Source of the DNA: Tetraselmis striata
Taxonomy: Eukaryota > Chlorophyta > Chlorodendrophyceae > Chlorodendrales > Chlorodendraceae
Length of the DNA: 64,000 bases
Direction of reading: 5' to 3'
NCBI GenBank assembly: GCA_006384855.1
Contig: VCJN01002470.1
Location: 62,001-126,000, forward strand
Within the stretch, counting starts at the first letter, position 1. The number at the start of each line of letters is the position of its first letter. The position numbers and the translations under genes were made by a program. Positions 56,477 to 64,000 of this stretch are shown piece by piece. Below the pieces are notes generated by a model. The model was given only the letters and a program-made list of their open reading frames with translations, had not been told where the DNA came from and did no database searches.

Positions 56477-58320
56477 TCGCACGTGATATACTGTGATATA
56501 CGTGATATAGTGTGACGAATGACCACGTCCTTAGGCCTGCTTGGGTTGTAGGCCTGTTCTTTTACCCGACCGTACCCGTAGCCGCCTCTAGTTGATTAGT
56601 CGCTATACGGTACTGAAAATTTCGCCCCGGGACAGGACTGGCAGTGAAACCCTTGCAGAGTCTCTACGACAGCCGTTTAGTCAGCAATCCTGCATACTTA
56701 TTATGCACCATGCATCTGCCGCCGGGACGAAGGTGGCGGGGTTTCGGTAGAGCCGGTTTTTAGCCGTTACATGTCCGATTACCCCCTTTTTAGGATGAGA
56801 AAGGTGATACCTGAGCTGTAGCGGTAGCCGTAGGCCGTAGCCGTGCACTGTACTTTCCGCTACACCGCACTATACCGATTAACACCTGAGCGGTTACTGT
56901 TCAACGCGCGAAATGTTACAGAAACATGGCCCCATTTGTCCGAAGCTGACGTGGCACAAAGCGGACGTCCATGGGGGTCGCACGGCCATTTCTCTACAAT
57001 CCCCCCCCCCCCCTTGTTGGAGCCCCGTAGGTCGTCGGTCGGTTGCGCGCGCCTCAGGCGCGTCTCGCTCGCCCAGCCATGCCGACCCGCTCTCGTCGCC
57101 GGATGGAGCTGTGGTTTTCAAACGGGAAACATCACCATGTCACACCGCGCAGCTCGCCACCTCGTCGCACTCACTCATCAGCCTCGATTCGACTATCGTC
57201 ATCACATATGCAACTGTTGGGGTTTGTCCAACGCTTGAGGTCTGTCGAGACATGGACGCATACATCTCTGTGACATCGATCATCATATCACGATGCTCGG
57301 CACGAGGTCTGTCTTACCTTGGGATAGTTGTTTAATGAGTCCTTGCATCTCTCTTTGCATCCCCCGTGTTGGAAGTCATGTCGCTGCTCCAGGTCAGAGA
57401 TATGTTGCTCTACTCTCGCCACTAGGTCTAGTCTCGGTTGGTCAGAAGATCCAGCCGCCAAAGACTTGTTAGTGTCGACAGTTATGCCAAGTCCCGGGGG
57501 AAGTGAAGTGTGCTTCAGACGAATTGCTTGGTGAGTCGTCTGCCATGTCGACGTCGTCCCCGCTGTCCCAGTAAGGAACGCGTTTGGTCGGCCAAGCCAT
57601 CCGTCACATATCAAGTGGCAAGTTGTGGTGGTCAGGTTGACCTCCCGCTCCGTAGCTCCGGTGCATGTATGTGCGCGTTCGCGTCGCTCACACCACATCT
57701 CGCTCCGGCTAGCGTTGATATCCCGCGGCTGCTAAAGTCACCAATATAGGCCAGCCAAAGGAATCATGGTACAGATGAGGACTCCATTTCTGATTTTCGA
57801 ATTATGTCTACGTCAGTCTTTTGAATAACTATCAATCAATAGATAAGCACAATGGGGTTTTTGGTCGAATCTCGGAGACTCGATTTGGCTTCGGAGGCTC
57901 GAGGATTCTGCATGGGACGAGGTATACTTGCACACTTCTAGAACGTGTGAGGGCCCATAACTGAACGGCTAAACCGATGAAGCGATTGAAGATGGGAGTG
58001 CTCGGAGCTACATGCATACAAAGTGAGCAGTGAGCCGGACTCGAGCTGCTAGTGGAAGCAGCGAGCCAAGCTCGAGCTGCTGGGACTAGTGAAGTGACGA
58101 AAGCAGCATCGCGGGCCGAGCCTTTGATGGGCGGGGCACGCGCGCTAGAATGATGATACTAGCCATGTATTAGTACATGATATCTACGGTTTCATTGTAT
58201 TGTCTTGCTCGGCTCGGGTGTGGAGTCCGGACGCGCGCAACGCGTTGAGAATGTGACGGGTGATATTAGTATCAACAGATCGCCATAAGAGCCGTAAGAG
58301 CACATACTCCAACACATCCG
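56477..58320. other. Spacer without a supported gene
   Basis: Several ORFs of 60-140 codons occur on both strands around 56840-57750, but none shows family motifs or consistent codon signal. CTCGAGCTGCT is locally duplicated near 58040-58082. Confidence 0.4.
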
Positions 58321-58326
58321 TGTGTC

Positions 58327-58999
58327 CTAGCGCTTGCAAAGGTTGGCCAAGCGGGACCGATGCCCGTCATCGGTGGCCTCCATGATGTGGACGGCGGCCT
58401 CGAGCGGCTGTCCGAACGCGGGCACAATGTTGTCGGTGACGCGCGCCGCAGCCAAGAGCTTGCGCAGCTCGATGGTCACACCGGCGATGAAGGCCCTATA
58501 ACACGCGGAGTGGTAGAACTCGTCCACTACCGGATGAAGACGACAAGGATATCAAGTAGGTATTCCGGCACGGCGAAGATATCAAGGGCCATGGGAAAGA
58601 GCCCCGGGCGTCTGTGAGTAGTGTCGAGGGGTAAGCCGTTCTCGAAACCGGGTAGAGCAGTGGCAAGGGGGGTTTTTCAAGAATGTAGTGGGGTTCGCTC
58701 GAGGGAACGAAGGTCTCACGGACGTTCCGGTCATTACCACTTGCATGTGACTCGTTTCCACCCGGAATGGCGCCCTCGTCTTCGCCGGCGGCAGCCGGCT
58801 GCATAGGAGTATCTTGAGTCATGCAGAATGTGGGGAGTTGCTTATGGATGAGCCGCGTCATCTTCGCGTCGTCCGCCGCACGACGCCCTGCCTCGATGCG
58901 CTCTCGATCAGTGGCCGATGTGTCGACACCCTCGACGACAGCCGTCGTCGTGCCAGCGTCCGTCATCTTGGGGTCGGTGGGTGAACCGCTGATAGACAT
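58327..58999 (-). pseudogene. Gag-like ORF remnant behind the LTR-like repeat
   Basis: ATG 58999 starts a soluble, charged protein (MSISGSPTDPKMTDAGTTTA, then ATDRERIEAGRRAADDAKMT) that becomes implausible near 58640. Coherent sequence continues in other frames: FPMALDIFAVPEYLLDILVV, then DEFYHSACYRAFIAGVTIEL and NIVPAFGQPLEAAVHIMEAT to a stop at 58327. Position directly downstream of the 59432-59160 repeat, and an acidic helical composition, fit a retroelement Gag. No zinc knuckle or Pol is present. It is broken by at least two frame changes. Confidence 0.4.
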
Positions 59000-59159
59000 A
59001 TCGATAGGGTCGTCCCGGAGGGAGGTGCGAGTAGAAGAGACGGAGGAGCCTCGGGTTGTTGCTTGTCATGTAACAACATCGAGAGCGGAGGGATGGCAGG
59101 TTATGTACCGTTTCCAAAGGCCCGGGCGCTCTGCACGGTCCGAAATCTCGAGTTGGTTG

Positions 59160-59432
59160 TGCATGCACGAGGCTGGCACGAAACCGAGAGAGTGGTCCCA
59201 TCTAGCGGACGATGATGGTTTTCTATAGAATTCGGCGGGTACTAGGGTGACCGATGATTCTATCGAGTGCGGCATGCAAACAAAACATGCCATATTACGG
59301 CATTAGTTCAAGCTCCGCGGCTGCCCAATATTACGACCAAGTGTGTGATTGCGCTGTGTCCGCCACGTCAAATTGGCGTGGCGCAGAGGCCGCGGGCAGC
59401 GCAACAGGTGTCGACACCCGCATACTAGGGCT
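59160..59432 (-). repeat. LTR-like repeat, partner of 50120-50375
   Basis: The minus strand begins CCCTAGTATGCGGGTGTCGACAC-like sequence and runs to about 59160. It precedes the gag-like remnant. The two copies differ by many substitutions and small indels, so both are old. Confidence 0.65.
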
Positions 59433-59604
59433 GGAGGATGAACAGAAACGCCAATAAGAACACAGCTCTAACATTGTCATGCATATTATTTAGCATCTCA
59501 CGGGCGAGCAAGTAGGTGCTAAGCAAAAACGCATACGGGTACTCGTACGAGTACTAAGGATCGGTACGCATGCAGTTTTTACATGCTACCATGACGGTAA
59601 GTCG

Positions 59605-60550
59605 CTACGATGACTTACATGGGAAGAAGATGTAGACCACCGTCAAAGCGGGCTTCCCGAGACGGCCGCGGTCCTCAACCACAAAAGGGTAGTACCGGTG
59701 AACACCCTGCACTAGGGCGGAAGACGCCCGGTCCGCTGCCAACTTACCCTGCTCCGCCTCGGTCGCCGCGATTCTTGGGTTGCACCAGCGGGGGTCATTG
59801 CTCCAAGCAGTGGGGGTCGTGGAGGACACGCACGCGAAGTCGATCATGTAATCGCAAGCCCCCCCCCCCCCCCCCCCCGCCCCACCCCGCCAGCGTCAAG
59901 TCCGACGGCCGCGACCGGTTCGTTGGGCGCAACCCACTCGTCTCAAGGGTCAAGTCGCCGGCTCTCGAGCGGTAGTCCCGGTCAAGCACCGCCCCCGCGT
60001 CAATTGCCGCAGATGCCCACAGATTCTTCATAGCGGTATGTATGCATGCGGTGCTTGTAGTTCGCTACGGGGCATATGGGTAGATGATCCACGATGAAAT
60101 CCGTAGCGCTCCGGTTCGAGCCATCCGTAGAGCGAAGCCATAAGGGATCAATACCACACGTGGGGCCATGGCAAGTGACAAGCGCGGAACTTCCGCGCGG
60201 GCAAATGCCCAGCACCCGCGCAGCGGCGGCCGAATGAGCAGCATGGGGAATCTTGCGGGCTGAATGACTCGTGATCCGACTAGAAAAGCGATAGGGAGCC
60301 TGGCCCGCACGCGATGTATGTACATGCGCATGGTATCAAGTCGCGAGGCCGCGGCACCAGTACGCTGGAAGCTGAGATCAAGGGCCACAAAGTCACGCAA
60401 GCGAATCGCACGGCTGAGGTGGCGTTGGACAACCATGGTTGTGGGTTGATCACCGGAGGTCGCACCCGAACCCGTACCCGAGGGCGGAGCAGTAGAACAT
60501 GGCATCGATTCTGGGAGGGAAACAGTCGCTCCTGACGGAGGGTGTGCCAC
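59605..60550 (-). mobile_element. Decayed LINE, C-terminal end of ORF2
   Basis: Minus-strand fragments read in the order of a LINE tail domain. RPTNRSRPSDLTLAG, a poly-G interruption, then DYMIDFACVSSTTPTAWSND is the R-P-x-D-L...D-F-x-V pair. It is followed by AATEAEQGKLAADRASSALV and YYPFVVEDRGRLGKPAL, the F/Y-x-P-F-V-x-E-x-x-G-R-L-G motif. An upstream frame (60065-60550) is coherent but unassigned. The copy is interrupted by frame changes and the homopolymer. Confidence 0.6.
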
Positions 60551-60639
60551 TAAATCGCCAGGCGACGGTATCTTTAGAGCTACAAAAGCGCATGTAGTAA
60601 CGGTATTGGCAGTACTCGTACCACCGTACGAGTACTTCG

Positions 60640-60785
60640 TGGTTCCCTTGGCTCCTTCTTGTTTCTTGGCTCCCTGTCCTCCTGCTCGACCTTGGTTTAA
60701 GGCTTATGTCTCTCTTTTGCTGGCAACCTTTCATAGTTGCTGTAAGTTCTCTTTGTAGTGCGCTTTTGTGAAAGCCCTGATGTAA
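60640..60785 (+). mobile_element. 5'-truncated LINE 3' end (copy 3)
   Basis: GGCAACCTTTCATAGTTGC and the terminal CTGATGTAA match the 3' UTR at 48784-49035. Only about 145 bp remain. Confidence 0.7.
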
Positions 60786-61379
60786 TTATACTCGTACCAC
60801 CGATAGGAAGAAATTGCTGGGCCGCAGAGGCGGACCGAACCGACCGACCGACTATCGTAGGTAAAGCTAGCGACTACCGCCGGTGCTAAATTAGTCGCTA
60901 TGTACGCGCTAAAAGATGGTGCGCCCTGCTGTACAGGCCGTTAATTTAAGGGATGACATAACGAGATGAGAAATATTTCCATATTAACATAACGACATAA
61001 CGACGTGACGATCCACACAAACAGCTATTTAATGAGGGAGCGTAGCAATTTGCTTCGGACCTTCTCACATGGCGCAGGCGCACGCTGTGGTTTCAACATA
61101 TCTGACGGATAAGAGGCATATCATACGGACATCGCGTCATCAGATAATCCTTGTCATCATCTACCGTTCGCGCACCGCGGGCTGCCACGTCGACAACGCT
61201 AACGCATGACAAGAGATGTGATTCATACGGACAAATATCAAGATGCGTTGGTCTGTCATCAGATATCGCAAGAAATCGACCGGCGCTTCTAGTTCCGCCG
61301 CCGCCATCGGGCCCGCAAACACCATCTTTTCCCTCGTGTCTCTCGCCCCGTCCGTCCCGCCCATCCACACTGGACAGTC

Positions 61380-61775
61380 ATGGAGCGTCCCAGCTTTGCC
61401 GTAGACGAAGTTAAAGGGCTTGCACTTACCTACGGCAACGCGCAGTCGGAGGGCAGCGCGTACCCTCGGATGCTGGCCATTGCCGGGGCCGCACTGGACA
61501 TAGACATGGACACACCGCATACAGACGAAGCGTACACCGATGAGGATGACAACGGGGCCACGCCCCATGGCCACGCGAGCGCACGCCATCCTAACCGTGC
61601 AGGCAACGAGAAGCGAGACAAGGATCAGGCACTGCGCCGGCTGTCGAGGGATGACCACGCGCGGGCGGGCGAGACGGGCGCAGCGCGGTGGCGGCGGGCG
61701 AGGCGCCAGGGCTGCGGCCGCTGCGCCCCGCCAGTGCACGGGCCTCTGCGCGTAGCTCCCGCGGCGAAACCGTGA
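61380..61775 (+). CDS. Hypothetical ORF inside the inverted-repeat element
   Basis: 131 codons from ATG 61380 to TGA 61775. The first two thirds look like real protein (MERPSFAVDEVKGLALTYGN, then IDMDTPHTDEAYTDEDDNGA, ending in a basic RWRRARRQG segment). No domain is recognised. The opposite strand is also open, so coding direction is not certain. Confidence 0.35.
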   Translation: MERPSFAVDEVKGLALTYGNAQSEGSAYPRMLAIAGAALDIDMDTPHTDEAYTDEDDNGATPHGHASARHPNRAGNEKRDKDQALRRLSRDDHARAGETGAARWRRARRQGCGRCAPPVHGPLRVAPAAKP

Positions 61776-61948
61776 ACCCAGGGGAAACATGACCCCCCAT
61801 AGTGCGGGGAGGGCGGGTCTCCCATGTGGGTTCGCCCCGCCTGGCTGTCCGTTGCGGAGATTGCTCGGTGGAGCCTGCCATGGCGTCGGCGGGTGCCGGG
61901 CAGGTAGGTAGACTGGGCGAAAATGTTTTGAAAATGGGCTGGCCGAGG

Positions 61949-62048
61949 CCGCTATCTGATGACGCGTGTATACTGTACACGGGGGCATTTCCAAATGGAA
62001 ATGCCCCCGTGTACAGTATACACGCGGGTCTGTCATCAGATAGCGGCG
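61949..62048. repeat. Nested palindrome of about 47-50 bp arms
   Basis: GCCGCTATCTGATGA…CGCGTGTATACTGTACACGG runs into a nearly loopless centre and its reverse complement. The arms differ mainly by a 6-nt indel. Confidence 0.9.
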
Positions 62049-62776
62049 CGGGGCATGTCATCAGTTACGACGTGGCACGCTCCGGTGCGAGTATTTATCC
62101 GATGACAGGATTATCTGATGACGCGATGTCCGTATGATATGCCTCTAAACTACGGTACAGCGAGCCCTGAATCCTCATCATTCATCCAAGTGGCTCGTCG
62201 CGGGGTAGCAACACGCGGGGTAGCAGCACGTGCTTTTCCACTGCTGCTGCTGGTGTGCTCTCCTACTGGTGTGAATTACACAAGTGGTGCCCTACCACTG
62301 GTACCATTGATAAAGTACGGGTACGGTATTTGCTGGTTTCGCGCTCGGGCGCGCGTCGTCTAGCAGATTCGGATACCCGCGCATATGAGCATAGAAGCTT
62401 GACACTAAGACCTGCTGGTGTCTGTATCGACAGGGGATGGACGAAGAGTGCGAGCAGCACATGTGAGTACGGGTACCTGTAGCTTCCTGTCCCGATGCTG
62501 AAGGCGAAAAAAAAAGGTGTACATTCCGCTCGTTTTGATGTACAGGTGGGCGCTCGTTTTGATGTACAGGTAACCTTGCACTCGCCGCCAGGCGCCAGCT
62601 GGGCAGGCAGTAATCCTACTACAGGTAATCCTGCTGGCGCGCCATATACCAAAACGCTCTCCGAACACCTTCAATCTTCTCATTCATTACACGCGTTAGC
62701 CGTTAGGTCTCCTCCACGCAACAGGGAAACACTCTAAGCTTCACCCCACCATCCAGATAATTCTTGCCACGACGAT

Positions 62777-63250
62777 ATGCAAGCCTCCCTGCACGTAGTA
62801 TGTGTTTCGTCGGGCCCCGGATCGCAGCCGCGACGGTCGGCCGAGGTTCAGGACGCTGCAAAGAATGCGGGCCGGCGCTTGGAGGGTCGTATGGCGGCGC
62901 TGAGAGCTAGCAATCCGACGACTCCCGGGCTGAGCTTTCGCAACCGGGAGGCAGCTTCTACAAGCAACAAACATAGAGAATCGACTCAGTCATTCGCTGT
63001 AGACGTATCGGGCTTCGAGCTGGACGATGAAGTGATGACGGAGTCCAACACTCGCGCGACGGGCGGCGATATTAACACCGACTACAACGTGACTTCAGAA
63101 GGGCCCACACTGTGGCGAAGGCGAGTGCTACGACTTTTACGCGCGGGGCTACACCCTCAGCACGCCCAACTTTGATGTGGCCTCAGAGCTTCGCGCGGTC
63201 GACCACCGCAGCCTGCAGAGGCTGAGGGTTCCCACACAACGGCTCTTTTA
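62777..63250 (+). pseudogene. Hypothetical gene with a frameshift near 63105
   Basis: ATG 62777 opens a soluble Ser/Arg-rich protein (KNAGRRLEGRMAALRASNPT, VDVSGFELDDEVMTESNTRA). After TSEG, near 63100, the frame turns poor, while the neighbouring frame gives HCGEGECYDFYARGYTLSTP, NFDVASELRAVDHRSLQRLR and a stop at about 63250. The second part is clearly protein-like, so one base has been gained or lost, or a tiny intron lies here. Family unknown; a transposon-encoded protein is possible. Confidence 0.45.
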
Positions 63251-64000
63251 GGTCTCCGTGCGCGCAGCACAAGACAGCGTGCAGCGCTGTTTCTGTTGGC
63301 ACCAGTACATAGTGTTCGTAGCGCCCTAAATGAACATGCGCTAAATACGGGGGATGCCTACCGCACCGCTAGCGCTTATCTCGAATGTACGCGCACGACA
63401 CCATAGGTGAGACCAGTCCACCGAGAACAAATTGGGATGCAGCCTTCGCCCATACGCCGGTTGGCTGCTGGAGCCTCTATAAATATCACCAAGCGGAAGG
63501 CAGTGCAACACCTGCCAGGAGAGCTTTGCCCTGGGGTCACCCGCCGGCGAATAAATGGACTGCAGCCCCCGCTGCAGCAGGAATTCTTTTCAGCAAGATG
63601 GATATGCATGAAATCGTTCTCAGCATTCCCGATGTAATGACACGATATATTTCGTGACCGCAACCGCTGCCGGCATCAAAATAAAGGATGCGAGCGATGC
63701 GATGTTGCAGTGCCGGACGGCGTGGAATGGACCTGCATACTAGTCTCCACCAGTAAAAGAACTTCAAAATTCGCGAGGAAAGGCGGACCAAGTACCAGGG
63801 GGCTGATAGTGGGAAGACCAATACACTTATGGCCATGTTTTGAAATACATGCTCGTGCTGTGCCTGCTCTGCAAGGGGCCCTCATATGCCTGTATACTGT
63901 GTAACTTGCGACAGATTCTTACTTTGGACGTGCGCTTGTGTCAAGCTTGCCCCGTGGGGACTGAGTAATGCTGTGTCACAGTCATATGCTGTACTGATCT
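63251..64000. other. Right-edge stretch, no supported gene
   Basis: Overlapping ORFs at 63376-63663 on both strands lack recognisable motifs. No repeats are matched within the window. Confidence 0.4.

Larger units (their letters stand above)
61112..62146. mobile_element. 1035-bp element with 40-bp perfect terminal inverted repeats
   Basis: The left end AGAGGCATATCATACGGACA (to 61151) is the exact reverse complement of 62107-62146, and similarity continues weakly inward. The motif TCATCAGATA recurs inside. A second, nested inverted repeat lies at 61949-62048. It carries a plausible ORF (61380-61775) but no transposase, so it is a non-autonomous DNA element or a captured-gene carrier. Confidence 0.8.

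Noticed and set aside
61161..62036. 291-codon minus ORF across the inverted-repeat element
   Set aside because: Runs through both halves of the nested palindrome and has weaker protein character than the plus-strand ORF, though direction is not fully settled.

Overview
This is a nuclear eukaryotic window, most likely from a chlorophyte green alga. The evidence is: GC-rich genes with many short GT-AG introns; a calcium-dependent protein kinase with a fused calmodulin-like domain; a plant-type P1B-2 zinc/cadmium ATPase; tyrosine-recombinase retroelements with split repeats like the TOC1/kangaroo group; LINE remnants with the C-terminal motifs of algal elements; and TGTAA-type 3' end signals. 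The species cannot be named from the sequence.

Layout. 1-12.5 kb is a gene-poor repeat region: a possible Ulp1-like protease end at the left edge, a 120-bp tandem array, a foldback repeat, several decayed coding stretches, one tRNA-Asp and a decayed LINE on the minus strand. 12.8-19.1 kb is a CDPK gene (minus). 20.0-25.7 kb is an island of DIRS/TOC1-like elements, one of which encodes a Gag-like protein and a tyrosine recombinase but no reverse transcriptase. 26.7-32.5 kb is a heavy-metal ATPase (plus) with ten exons in perfect phase and a Cys/His-repeat tail. 35.6-36.0 kb is a two-exon twin-CX9C protein resembling COX23 (plus). 37.1-47.5 kb is a 24-exon THO2/THOC2 gene (minus), convergent with COX23. 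48.3-64 kb is again a repeat region: LINE ends, an LTR-like pair with a gag-like ORF, a second non-autonomous DIRS-like element, a 1.03-kb terminal-inverted-repeat element carrying an ORF, and a frame-disrupted gene near the right edge.

The four protein-coding genes are independent housekeeping or signalling genes: calcium signalling, metal export, mitochondrial copper/COX assembly, and mRNA export. They show no operon-like logic. What links them is gene structure. Many of their introns carry long homopolymer C runs on the sense strand directly after the 5' splice site. The most unusual items are these donor-proximal poly-C tracts, a CDPK with two complete calmodulin-like modules, and the reverse-transcriptase-less Gag-recombinase element with split direct repeats.
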